DNA of 15,045 nucleotides, from contig DFMV01000027.1 in assembly GCA_002375765.1 (NCBI GenBank), positions 1-15,045 of the forward strand, in the 5' to 3' direction. Numbering within the stretch: the first letter of the stretch is position 1; each line of letters opens with the position of its first letter. The translations under genes were made by a program, and so were the position numbers. Below the pieces are notes generated by a model that saw nothing but the letters and a program-made list of their open reading frames with translations, did no database searches and was not told the DNA's origin. Below are positions 5,877-13,219 of the stretch, in pieces. The stretch is from Rhizobiales bacterium UBA3584 (lineage in GTDB: Bacteria; Pseudomonadota; Alphaproteobacteria; Rhizobiales; Devosiaceae).

Positions 5877-7699
5877 GGCTTAACCCCTGCTGCCATTGCC
5901 GCAATGTCAGAGCCACGCAGCATTTTTTTTGCGATCAGGGCTTCGGCAAGCCGCTCGATTTCCGCACGGTTTTTAATCACGAGCTGACGCGTCTCGCCCA
6001 TGAGCCGTGCCAGCTGATCTTCGAGCCATTGATGATCGCTCCCTGATCCCCCCGAGACCCCGAGCCGGTCGTAGAGCCCCATTTCGTGGCGCGCTCCCAG
6101 CAAAAGCGCGCTTGCTTTGGCGAGATCGGATCTGGCCTCCCCGCTCGCGCCCTTGCCGATCATCTCATCTGCAGCACGGCCCGCCAGCCCCACCATCACC
6201 TGCGCTTCAAGAGCTTCGCGGGTCGTCGGATCGTCGCCCCAGTCAACGTTTACGGACCCACGTGAATTCGCGCCTGGCACGAGTGAAGCGGAGACGACCC
6301 TGGCCCCCAGCTTGATCGAAATCACCGCGTGCGCCGCCTCGTGCACCGCCACGGCCCACAACAGGCCGGGATCGATGGCGTCATCCAGACCAAAACCAGC
6401 CATCACGTCCTCGATCTCGAGATTCCGCCCCGCGCGGCGGGCACGACCTTCGGCCCGGCGCACCCCGGCTTCGACATCTGCCGGCGCCAGCCCCACAACC
6501 AGATTGGCGAGAGTATCAAGCGCGTCACCGGAGAGATGTGAGCCGCAATAAAACGCCAGAACCTCACGTGCCTCTTCGGGGCAATCGGGCGGGCGAACCG
6601 ATACGCGGGTTTCGAGCCGACCGCCCCGTATCAGTGCGGTGTCGAGAAAATCGAAATGGTTGCATGCGCCCAGCAGCAGGACATTTCTCCCCGATTTGCG
6701 GACACGGTCGATCTGGATCAGCAAATTATCGACGACGGGCATCCACCAGTCGCGTCCGCGCTTGTCGAGCGCCGCGCGGTCCGGGATCGATTGAAGTTCA
6801 TCGAGAAGCCCGACTGTATTTTCGCCAGCCAGCAGAGTGTCGACAAATTCAGTCGCGGCGCGTGTAACATCGCCGAGATGGCCATCGCCCGCATTGAACC
6901 ACCCGCCAACGCTTGATGGACAAAACCTCCACCCGGCCGATTTGGCCAGCGCCTCGGCAAGCAGAGTCTTGCCAGTGCCCGGCGGGCCTTCAAGCACGCC
7001 ATAACGCACCGCAGACATGGGCAAATTGCCCGCGGCTACGGCCCTGAGATCGAGACACACTCCCTCGGCAAAGGCACGGACGTCTCCAACCAGGGGAAGC
7101 TGATCGAGAGAGGGCACCCTGCTTGATACTTCCGGTGCGACCAGACGCGCACGCAGGGCACGGATGCGCTCGACGGCGTCACGCGCTTTCTTGCAGTCCC
7201 TGATCGCTGCCATCACCAGAAGCGGATCAAGCCCTTCAATGTCTGACTGCACGAGGCCGAGCACGCGCTGGTTCGTCACCGCCTTGATCGCCTTACGGAC
7301 CGGCCCGACCTTGAGATGCTCGATCTTAACGGTAAGGTCGATGGCAACACGCAGATCACGGCTGATCAGTTCCGGTTCAGCGGTAACCGCCACAACCGAA
7401 CGGCCGTCGCCCAATCCATCAAGCAGGTTTGCATTCTTGTCCCGGGCGCGCGCAAGCTTGCCCGACTTGATTTCCTCGACCAGGGCATTGGGCACGCACT
7501 CGCCAAGACCCTGGACAATGGTCGGAAGCCACGCGCCCGAGGGCACGATGATGATCAAGCCGATGGCTGGCGTTTCGATGTCGGCGATCTTGCGCTGGAC
7601 CGCCAATGGAATGGCGTCACCGACAATAAACTTGGGCAAGATACTTCCGGCCGACGGACGATCGGCCGAGGCGAGAAGAGCAGAGAGGCGGGAAGACAT
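5873..7699 (-). CDS. Soluble FtsH-like AAA+ ATPase with M41 zinc metalloprotease domain
   Basis: The 608-residue protein keeps both FtsH modules. In the AAA+ module, Walker A is G-P-P-G-T-G-K-T at 238-245, Walker B is G-L-L-D-E at 297-301, a sensor-1 Asn is at 347, and R-G-G-R (358-361) resembles FtsH's arginine fingers. In the protease module, the zinc motif H-E-A-A-H is at 453-457, an A-G-R-A-A-D segment is near 506-511, and Asp525 is a plausible third zinc ligand. Unlike true FtsH (about 640 residues, two N-terminal membrane spans) it has no clear transmembrane segment. Instead it has about 200 N-terminal residues of unknown fold, possibly a substrate-recruiting domain. It should unfold and degrade cytoplasmic proteins at ATP cost. 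An AAGGAG ribosome binding site precedes the ATG by seven bases. The gene lies between the nuclease-like gene (99-base gap) and the recombinase (ATGA overlap). Confidence 0.85.
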   Translation of the reverse strand: MSSRLSALLASADRPSAGSILPKFIVGDAIPLAVQRKIADIETPAIGLIIIVPSGAWLPTIVQGLGECVPNALVEEIKSGKLARARDKNANLLDGLGDGRSVVAVTAEPELISRDLRVAIDLTVKIEHLKVGPVRKAIKAVTNQRVLGLVQSDIEGLDPLLVMAAIRDCKKARDAVERIRALRARLVAPEVSSRVPSLDQLPLVGDVRAFAEGVCLDLRAVAAGNLPMSAVRYGVLEGPPGTGKTLLAEALAKSAGWRFCPSSVGGWFNAGDGHLGDVTRAATEFVDTLLAGENTVGLLDELQSIPDRAALDKRGRDWWMPVVDNLLIQIDRVRKSGRNVLLLGACNHFDFLDTALIRGGRLETRVSVRPPDCPEEAREVLAFYCGSHLSGDALDTLANLVVGLAPADVEAGVRRAEGRARRAGRNLEIEDVMAGFGLDDAIDPGLLWAVAVHEAAHAVISIKLGARVVSASLVPGANSRGSVNVDWGDDPTTREALEAQVMVGLAGRAADEMIGKGASGEARSDLAKASALLLGARHEMGLYDRLGVSGGSGSDHQWLEDQLARLMGETRQLVIKNRAEIERLAEALIAKKMLRGSDIAAMAAGVKP

Positions 7700-7798
7700 T
7701 GCTGGGCTCCTTGTCGCGCGCCTGAAACCAGGCGCTGCGGATTGAGGGACGGAATAGGGGAAAGGTGAACTGACCGGACGTGCCGGCCAGATGTCGTG

Positions 7799-9049
7799 TC
7801 AGGCGTTGCCGGCTTCGCTCGAGATTTTCGAGAGCAGCACGCGATCGAGCCATTCAAGCACCATAACCGCTGCAGGCTCGCCCTCGTCGGCCAGGTCGCG
7901 AAGCGCTTCGCGCAGTGGTGCCGGCAGGCCGGTGCGATCCACTTGCCCCATCAGGCCCATACGCACTGCCAAACCCACGATCGCCGCAGGATCCTCGCCT
8001 GGCGTGTTGGGATCAATCGAACCCATCGAGATCGAGCCCGGGAACGACGGACCGGACTTGCCCTTTCTTGCCAATTGGACCGGCTCCGGGCCGGGTGCGC
8101 TCGGTGACTTATGCGTGGCGCCCGGCGTGGCATCTGTGTCGGCATCGGACGCGAACGCGGTCTTTTTCGGGCGGCCACGCTTGCGGCCCACGGTCACATT
8201 GACCGCGCCCAGCGCCGGAGGGTTCGCTTGGCCTGTATCGGTAGACGCGCGATCATGCCGGCCCCCAGGGACGGCAACGTCACCTCCCCCTTCAGCGTCG
8301 ACACCAAACGCGGCCAACCCCGGCTCGAACCCATCGCCACCCGGTTGAGCCATGCATGCACCCATGCGCTTTTGGACCGCGCGGGCGAACACATGGCGCA
8401 AATAGCCAAGCGCATCGGCAAGGCCAGGGCAATTGAAGGCATGATCGAGGTCGCGAGGGCTGACCACTTCATCGCGCTTGTCGCCATCATCGCAATCAAC
8501 GATCAGCATGTTGACGTCACTGACGACCGGGTAGTTGCGATAAAACAGCATGTGCGGCAGGACCAGGGTTGCCGCCTGCATCTTTTTTTCGAGCGCCGTG
8601 AGGTAGCCGGTGCCAAAGCTTTCACTCGAGCGTTTGAGTTCGAGCAGGTGGGCGATCTGGGTCGTGCGATCTATAACGATCAGATCGGGTGTATAGTGTC
8701 GCTCAGCATAGGCTTTTGGATCAAAACGCACCTTGCTCAGCGACTTGAAGTCGTTGGCTTTGACCGCAGCCATCGCCTCTTCGAGGATGGGCAGACGCAG
8801 CACCGGTTCGATCACGAGCAAACGCGGATCGGACTGCAACAGCGCGCGCAAACCCTGCTCAATGAGGCCACCCTCGAGCGTTGTCGCAGACCGCACGAGC
8901 GCCGCGAGCTCGGCAAGCGGGCCGAAGGTGATATCGCGCCGCGAGCTGCAATAGCTGAACCGCGCAACGGCCGCTTCCGACATTGCCTGGAACGTGTCGG
9001 CAAAGTCGGCGAAAGCCTCCGGCAGCGCCGGGATGAAATGGTCAGTCAT
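7799..9049 (-). CDS. PD-(D/E)XK nuclease-like protein with an AT-hook
   Basis: The 416-residue product is counted from the ATG at 9049, which follows GGAAGGAC at normal distance. A GTG 105 bases upstream has no such site and adds an unlikely leader. Residues 118-140 contain Y-T-P-D-L-I-V-I-D followed by H-L-L-E-L-K-R. Thus Asp122 and Glu137-x-Lys139 form a PD-(D/E)XK pattern on two beta strands, with Glu81 a possible extra acidic residue. The following helix and a strand (VNMLIVDCDD) fit the fold. Residues 230-350 are low-complexity and hold an AT-hook, G-R-K-R-G-R-P-K-K at 288-296, which would bind the minor groove of AT-rich DNA. The C-terminal 65 residues are helical. It could cut DNA, or be a DNA-tethered regulator with an inactive nuclease fold. 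It is the first gene of the operon with the FtsH-like protease and the Cre-like recombinase. Confidence 0.72.
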   Translation of the reverse strand: MTDHFIPALPEAFADFADTFQAMSEAAVARFSYCSSRRDITFGPLAELAALVRSATTLEGGLIEQGLRALLQSDPRLLVIEPVLRLPILEEAMAAVKANDFKSLSKVRFDPKAYAERHYTPDLIVIDRTTQIAHLLELKRSSESFGTGYLTALEKKMQAATLVLPHMLFYRNYPVVSDVNMLIVDCDDGDKRDEVVSPRDLDHAFNCPGLADALGYLRHVFARAVQKRMGACMAQPGGDGFEPGLAAFGVDAEGGGDVAVPGGRHDRASTDTGQANPPALGAVNVTVGRKRGRPKKTAFASDADTDATPGATHKSPSAPGPEPVQLARKGKSGPSFPGSISMGSIDPNTPGEDPAAIVGLAVRMGLMGQVDRTGLPAPLREALRDLADEGEPAAVMVLEWLDRVLLSKISSEAGNA

Positions 9050-9456
9050 GGAAAAGTCCTTCCGGAACAAAGGACATGCGGCATCGCTCTGCTGTCGGAC
9101 GCAGACTTGGTGCGCCAGAACGGCAGCCCGATGGCCGGCCAATCGCCGGGGCACAATGGGCCCCGTGCGTCAGCACGACATGTCAGATGAAATTGGTGGG
9201 GTCTGCCGAGGCTCTAGAAGCTGACCGCAGGCGCGGTCGGAGGAGGGCACAAGAGAGCCGTCTCGTGTGCGGACACAAGAGAATGGGCAAAACGAACCGG
9301 AAGGGATTCCCCGATGCGGGGGGGACATATATAGAGAGACATAGCCGTTGGCCTTTCTAGCGAAGGTGACGGTCAGGTCCTCGTTCGGTGCTCGCAACAC
9401 CGGCGGGGACCGCCCCTGTTTCGGGGCGTCACGTCGCACACACCATGCATGCGATG
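9050..9456 (-). promoter_or_regulatory. Long untranslated leader of the nuclease/protease/recombinase operon
   Basis: The predicted transcription start near 9456 lies about 400 bases before the ATG at 9049. No convincing gene is seen between them. On the transcribed strand the leader can form a stem from CGCCCC (9411-9416) and GGGGCG (9423-9428), a weaker CCCC/GGGG stem near 9309-9321, and an AT-rich patch near 9325-9333 that could be a second -10 element. The length suggests post-transcriptional control, a leader peptide or an internal promoter, but nothing here matches a riboswitch I know. Confidence 0.35.
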
Positions 9457-9459
9457 GTG
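9441..9459. repeat. Inverted repeat over the predicted operon start point (candidate operator)
   Basis: CACCAT (9441-9446) and ATGGTG (9454-9459) are perfect arms separated by seven bases. They lie just downstream of the -10 hexamer of the operon promoter and span the predicted transcription start, the position where a repressor would act. Confidence 0.38.
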
Positions 9460-9462
9460 ATC

Positions 9463-9490
9463 AATATAGTCATCCCAACCGCGATGTCAA
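9463..9490 (-). promoter_or_regulatory. Strong sigma70-like promoter for the nuclease/protease/recombinase operon
   Basis: On the minus strand a consensus TTGACA (9485-9490) is separated by 16 bases from TATATT (9463-9468). The surrounding 80 bases are markedly AT-rich compared with the rest of the window. No better promoter-like pair was seen for the 9049-to-4995 gene unit. Confidence 0.6.
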
Positions 9491-9512
9491 GTATTTTATC
9501 AGCAAAATCAAT

Positions 9513-9535
9513 ATCTTAACAAAAAGGGTTAAGAT
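9513..9535. repeat. Inverted repeat upstream of the operon promoter
   Basis: ATCTTAAC (9513-9520) and GTTAAGAT (9528-9535) are perfect 8-bp arms with a seven-base A/G-rich centre. The centre lies about 35 bases upstream of the -35 hexamer, a typical position for an activator or an auxiliary repressor site. The seven-base spacing equals that of the inverted repeat at the start point. Confidence 0.4.
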
Positions 9536-9934
9536 TGGTTCGCATTTTATGCAGTTGCGGCCGGCAGCGCCGCTCGGCGATAAGGATCCCCGATTGGGCG
9601 CGGTCCCGAAGCGATGCCCGGGTCGGATTTAAGACTTTGGATGGCCCGGCATGCTGTTCTTTAACGGACACTTGCCCCAGAGCGCTCGTCAAAGCGGGAG
9701 GAACCTTCAGTCGCGGGAAGCGCAATTTCTTCGGCCAATGTTGCGATCGCTCGGCAAATCGTGCGCCGATTGGCGCCGCATCCCCCCGCTTCAGCTCTAG
9801 CAACTGCGGGGGTTCTTGGGTCGATGGCGTAAAGGACACAATCAAATTCGATTTGTGTCGGCTTTTCCCTTTCGCGGTTGACAAACGATAGGGTCAAACG
9901 CATCCCCGACCTGTTCAGGTTTGGGAGAACACTG
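9536..9934. other. Gene-free stretch upstream of the polysaccharide co-polymerase gene
   Basis: Overlapping open frames occur on both strands but none has a recognised motif or a credible start. A TTGACA at 9878-9883 has no good -10 partner at 16-18 bases, so the promoter of the downstream gene was not located with confidence. The region separates the minus-strand operon from the plus-strand surface genes. Confidence 0.4.
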
Positions 9935-11488
9935 ATGGATGCACAAAATCCGGACCACTATCCAGCACGCCATGATGCCGATGAGATCAGTTTGGGCGAT
10001 CTCATTCGTGGTGTGTGGCAATCGCGAGGCTGGGCCGCTATTGGAGGTATCGCCGGCCTGACGCTGGCCGGCGGCGCCCTTGCATTTCAAATCCTTTCGA
10101 CACCGAGCATTTCCAGCTTCCGCCAGGACATCGCGCTAAGGATCGATGATGCCAGCTATCCCAACGGTGTCCCTTTTTCCACCAATGATCTGCGCTCTCC
10201 CATCGTCTTGCAGCGCGTCCACGATCAGATCGGTCTCGAAGCGTTCGGCCTGACCGTCAATGACTTCGCGGCAGGCGTGAGCATCACGCCGACATCGGAG
10301 ACCTATGACGGCGTCATCAGTCGCTATCGCGGCCGGCTCGCCAACACCGAATTGACCTACACCGAACGCCAGCAGATCGAAGCCGAGTTCAGCGAGGCCC
10401 TCGCGGCCTCGCTTGCCGCCGGCGCTCGTATCGAGTTCACTCTCCCGGTGGGCACCACCATACCCGACGCGGTCGGCCGTTCGGTCGTGAACGCCATTCC
10501 CAATGTGTGGGCCGAAATCTACATCAATCAACTCGGCGTCCTCGATCTGCCCATTCCAGGCTCATCGGCGGAACTGATCAACGCAGATTTTCTGGCCAGT
10601 CTTGACTACCCCATGGCTCATGACGCGCTTGAGCGCGCCCTCGACACCCTGTTGCAGCGGATTGATACCGCCATGCTGCTCGGCGGCGCCCAGAACCTTC
10701 GGGCCGACGCCACCGGACGCACCCTGTTTGACGTGCGGCGCGATGTTTCCCAGATCGAGCGATATTCCCTCGAACACGTCCTGGCGCCCTTGACCGAACT
10801 GGGGCTGAACAAATCGCCCGACGTCACCACCGCTGCCTATCGCTATCAGGTCGATGAGCTGTCGCGCCAGATCGAGCTGGCCGAGGAGAACGCGGCAGTG
10901 ATCGATGCCGCGCTCAACACCCGTGGTTCGGCGTCCGGTTCGGTCACCACCGCCGCTGTGGACAATCGAGCGCTCGGCATTCCCGACATCGCCCCGCAAA
11001 ACTCGGTGGTGCAGCAATTTGGCCCCGAACTCGTCGAACGGCTCGTGACCATGTCGATCGAGAACGCCAGCGTCGATTTCCGCGAGACGCTGATCAACTC
11101 CAAGCTCGAATTCGAGCGTCAGGCACTCGAGCTGTCCTCGCAGCGCGCCATGTATGAGCAGCGCCTGGCTCTGCTTTCCGGTGATCTTGAAATCGACAAT
11201 CAGAGTGCGCTCGCCGAGATCTTCAACGCCGAAAGCACGCGGGTGGCCAATGAGCTGAACGGCGCCTGGAATGACGTCGAACAAATCCTCGCTCACGCCA
11301 ATCTTGAGCGCATTTCCCACGACAAGGAGCTGTTCCGCTTCCTGCCAACCCGCAATCAAATTGGCCAATCCGCCTCCCTGATCAATCAGCGCGCGATCGT
11401 TCTCCTCATCGCAGCCGCAATCGGCGGCATGATGGTGGGCATGATTGGCTTTCTGATTTCGCGCAATGTCGGCAACCGCTCGGCGTAA
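9935..11488 (+). CDS. Wzz-family polysaccharide co-polymerase / chain-length determinant-like protein
   Basis: The 517-residue product is counted from the ATG at 9935, which has GGGAGA six bases upstream; an in-frame TTG at 9878 lacks this. The layout is that of Wzz-type co-polymerases. A short cytoplasmic part with the typical D-E-I-S-L-G-D-L-I-R-G start leads into a transmembrane helix at about 32-53. A long periplasmic region follows, with predicted helices and coiled-coil-like stretches (roughly 310-470). A second transmembrane helix at about 487-508 precedes a short cytoplasmic tail. No kinase domain is fused, so this is a PCP1/PCP2-like protein without a BY-kinase. Such proteins sit in the inner membrane and set the chain length of O-antigen, capsule or exopolysaccharide. 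The periplasmic part is longer than in enterobacterial Wzz (about 330 residues in total). The next gene starts 28 bases after its stop. Confidence 0.72.
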   Translation: MDAQNPDHYPARHDADEISLGDLIRGVWQSRGWAAIGGIAGLTLAGGALAFQILSTPSISSFRQDIALRIDDASYPNGVPFSTNDLRSPIVLQRVHDQIGLEAFGLTVNDFAAGVSITPTSETYDGVISRYRGRLANTELTYTERQQIEAEFSEALAASLAAGARIEFTLPVGTTIPDAVGRSVVNAIPNVWAEIYINQLGVLDLPIPGSSAELINADFLASLDYPMAHDALERALDTLLQRIDTAMLLGGAQNLRADATGRTLFDVRRDVSQIERYSLEHVLAPLTELGLNKSPDVTTAAYRYQVDELSRQIELAEENAAVIDAALNTRGSASGSVTTAAVDNRALGIPDIAPQNSVVQQFGPELVERLVTMSIENASVDFRETLINSKLEFERQALELSSQRAMYEQRLALLSGDLEIDNQSALAEIFNAESTRVANELNGAWNDVEQILAHANLERISHDKELFRFLPTRNQIGQSASLINQRAIVLLIAAAIGGMMVGMIGFLISRNVGNRSA

Positions 11489-11516
11489 AGCCGAGTTCAC
11501 CGGGGATAAATCGACA

Positions 11517-11912
11517 ATGCCAAACTGGATCATGAAACTGTGCGCGCTGGCTCCCTTGGCACTGTCGGAAGCCACGATGGCCCAGGAACTCGCCGACCCG
11601 ACCGGAGAATGGGAGATCGCCAGTCGCGACTCCCGTTACGCCGTCCAATTGTGTGGCAAGGAGGGCACCAGCCTTTGCGGCACCCTCATCTGGCTGGGCG
11701 GCGGCGCCAACAATGACGACAACCGCCCCTATCTTGATTCCATGATCATCGATCATGCCCCCGCCACTGGAAAAGGCCAATGGCGGGGGACCCTGCACCT
11801 TTTCGGCCATACCGCCCGCGGCACCATCACCCAGGCCACCGATGATCATATCGAACTTGAGGGGTGTGCATTCTTGGTCATCTGCCGCACATATGATCTT
11901 TATCGCCGCTAG
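11517..11912 (+). CDS. Small exported DUF2147-like protein
   Basis: The 131-residue product starts at ATG 11517, 28 bases after the Wzz-like gene; a second ATG at 11532 is possible. The first ~27 residues form a signal peptide with a hydrophobic centre (LCALAPLAL) and a likely cleavage after A-T-M-A. The mature part begins D-P-T-G-E-W and holds two cysteines in V-Q-L-C-G-K-x-G-T-S-L-C-G-T-L-I-W-L. This is the signature of the DUF2147 family of small secreted beta-rich proteins whose function is unknown. The tail carries two more cysteines (C-A-F-L-V-I-C). Close spacing suggests cotranscription with the Wzz-like gene, hinting at a periplasmic role in the same surface pathway, but this is only context. 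Confidence 0.68.
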   Translation: MPNWIMKLCALAPLALSEATMAQELADPTGEWEIASRDSRYAVQLCGKEGTSLCGTLIWLGGGANNDDNRPYLDSMIIDHAPATGKGQWRGTLHLFGHTARGTITQATDDHIELEGCAFLVICRTYDLYRR

Positions 11913-11985
11913 AGCGCATCGAGCAAAACCATGTCCTCGACCCGATCGGGATGGCAGGGTTCTTTGCGGTTTGGACGCGCAACGA
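11913..11985. repeat. Possible dispersed palindromic element after the DUF2147-like gene
   Basis: The segment begins with a GAGCGCATCGAGCAAAACC block immediately after the stop and contains the palindrome CCCGATCGGG at 11941-11950. Short GC-rich elements starting with a GAGCGCATCG-like block are common between genes in Hyphomicrobiales, and this resembles them. No second copy was seen in the window, so the call is weak. Confidence 0.2.
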
Positions 11986-12102
11986 AACAGTGACTAGGAT
12001 TTGCTCCGCAGGTCCGGGGAATAAGCCGATTTGATCCCGCCTCGGATCGGCGCCATGCAGCCACGACCGCCTCTTGGCCGGACGCAACATCATAGGGGTT
12101 CG

Positions 12103-12540
12103 ATGACAAAGCTTACGGTTGCACTGATCCCCATCTTGGCACTGCCCGCCTGCTCTACCGTCAATCACAGCGTCGGATCGATACAGTTCAATGCCGAAGC
12201 CGAGCCCGCCCCGGATAATTATCGTGACGTGGCGAAACAGGCGGTGAGTGGACGCAAGACCATCGACGGTTCCGGCCTGCTGGTATCGCACCCGGCAACC
12301 ATGGCCGGCGAGACCGCCTTTTCGCCCATGCGCTGGTATATCTGTGTCCGTGGCATTGCGCCCAAGGGCGAGCCCCCTGCGATCCCTGCCCTTCAGCGCA
12401 AGATCGAAAACTGGGTAGCCCCTCCCTTGGTCACCGCCCCTTACGATTTGGTGGTCATTTTCAACGAACCCTATCACTGGCAGGTGGTTGAGGGGTTTGA
12501 CACTCGCTTGTGCCGGGACGCCGCGTTCGAGCGGCTTTGA
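12103..12540 (+). CDS. Small lipoprotein of unknown function
   Basis: The 145-residue product is counted from the ATG at 12103, which has AGGGG five bases upstream. Earlier in-frame ATGs would bury the export signal. The N-terminus is a lipoprotein signal peptide: M-T-K-L, a hydrophobic stretch (VALIPILAL) and the lipobox L-P-A-C with the lipidated cysteine at position 17. The mature protein is about 129 residues and carries W-Y-I-C-V-R-G in the middle and a C-terminal cysteine (T-R-L-C-R-D), which could form a disulfide. It would be anchored in the periplasmic leaflet of the inner or outer membrane. I do not recognise the family. It follows the DUF2147-like gene after about 190 bases and may belong to the same surface cluster. 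Confidence 0.65.
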   Translation: MTKLTVALIPILALPACSTVNHSVGSIQFNAEAEPAPDNYRDVAKQAVSGRKTIDGSGLLVSHPATMAGETAFSPMRWYICVRGIAPKGEPPAIPALQRKIENWVAPPLVTAPYDLVVIFNEPYHWQVVEGFDTRLCRDAAFERL

Positions 12541-12768
12541 GGGAAAGACTTGCGTCGCCCATCCGGTCATCGAACCACTTCAACTGCTCCAGGGCCTTTC
12601 GTTGTGTCGCGATTTTTAGGCCGATCCCGTGTCGGATTTGGGCCCTTGAGAGCCCGGGTTTGCTTGAGGATGTGCGATAACGCCGGGAGCAACAGACGCG
12701 GCAAAGTCAGCACTGCGCCCTCATGCACGAACCCGCTACGCGGTAGGGACGCGCGTGGTGAGACCTGA
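12541..12768. other. Stretch without a recognisable gene before the LysR remnant
   Basis: No feature can be supported. If the LysR remnant was once complete, its DNA-binding half should have been here, but no frame in this stretch reads as a winged helix-turn-helix. The 5' half has therefore been replaced or deleted, not merely mutated. Confidence 0.35.
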
Positions 12769-13068
12769 TGGATTCGTCTGAGGCTTTGGGCAGGCAGAGG
12801 CCGGGGTCCGAAAATGAAGTTCCTTTCAACAAGAGGAACTCGCGATGACGACCCCTGCGAGCAGCTTCGGATCGCCCGGCTGGTTGCCGCCGCTGTTGAG
12901 GGTTTCGGCATCCTCCATATCCTGGAGGATCTGGTGGCGGCGCCGATTGCCGATGGCCGTCTCACCCGCCTGCTGTAGCCATGGTGCGAGCCGTTCGCCG
13001 GCTACCACCTCTATTACCCGTTCGAAGGTGGACTGCCTTCGAACTGCTCAAGTTGACGCTTCAAGAAA
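12769..13068 (+). pseudogene. C-terminal remnant of a LysR-type transcriptional regulator
   Basis: Read in one frame, the remnant gives W-I-R-L-R-L near its start, then V-E-G-F-G-I-L-H-I-L-E-D-L-V and I-A-D-G-R-L-T-R-L-L. After a TAG at 12976-12978 it continues P-W-C-E-P-F-A-G-Y-H-L-Y-Y-P. This is the familiar end of the effector-binding domain of LysR regulators, where the matching part reads approximately G-R-L-V-x-V-L-E-D-W-C-P-P-F-x-G-Y-H-L-Y-Y-P. The stop stands where glutamate is usual. After Y-Y-P the similarity moves to another frame (R-R-W-T-A-F-E-L-L), so there is also a frameshift. The N-terminal helix-turn-helix half is absent. It is clearly non-functional. Confidence 0.72.
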
Positions 13069-13182
13069 GCAGGGCCGTGTGAAGGCTTGGCCAAGGGTCG
13101 GCGTCGATTCTAGAAACTCTATCATTGTCGGGAAATTTCACGGAACTCCGCCAACGGCGACTTTTTCTAGTATCAATCCCGA

Positions 13183-13213
13183 AGCGGTCATCCGTAGTGA
13201 GCGAATGACCGCT
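13183..13213. repeat. Inverted repeat after the truncated integrase
   Basis: AGCGGTCAT (13183-13191) and ATGACCGCT (13205-13213) are perfect 9-bp arms with a 13-base loop. It lies just past the stop of the integrase remnant on the minus strand and could have been its terminator, although no T-run follows. It could also be part of a recombination site. Confidence 0.35.
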
Positions 13214-13219
13214 CACTGT

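Noticed and set aside
9050..9154. An upstream GTG start that would add 35 residues to the nuclease-like protein
   Set aside because: The ATG at 9049 has a good GGAAGGAC ribosome binding site, and the extra leader has no coding character.
8111..9190. A 359-codon open frame on the plus strand
   Set aside because: It is the antisense shadow of the nuclease-like gene. Long antisense frames are common in GC-rich DNA, and this one has no ribosome binding site or recognised motif, while the minus strand has both.
9878..9883. TTGACA as a promoter -35 or TTG start of the Wzz-like gene
   Set aside because: No acceptable -10 hexamer is found 16-18 bases downstream. The TTG lacks a ribosome binding site, whereas the ATG at 9935 has one.
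9516..9903. Several overlapping open frames of 80-122 codons on both strands
   Set aside because: None has a good start, a motif or coding-like composition, and they overlap one another in opposite directions.
10562..11575. A 337-codon open frame on the minus strand
   Set aside because: It is antisense to the Wzz-like gene, whose two membrane helices and family layout are clear. The antisense product is rich in Gly, His and Asp and has no recognisable domain.
11878..12570. A 230-codon open frame on the minus strand
   Set aside because: It overlaps the lipoprotein gene, which has a proper signal peptide, lipobox and ribosome binding site. The antisense frame has no supported start or motif.
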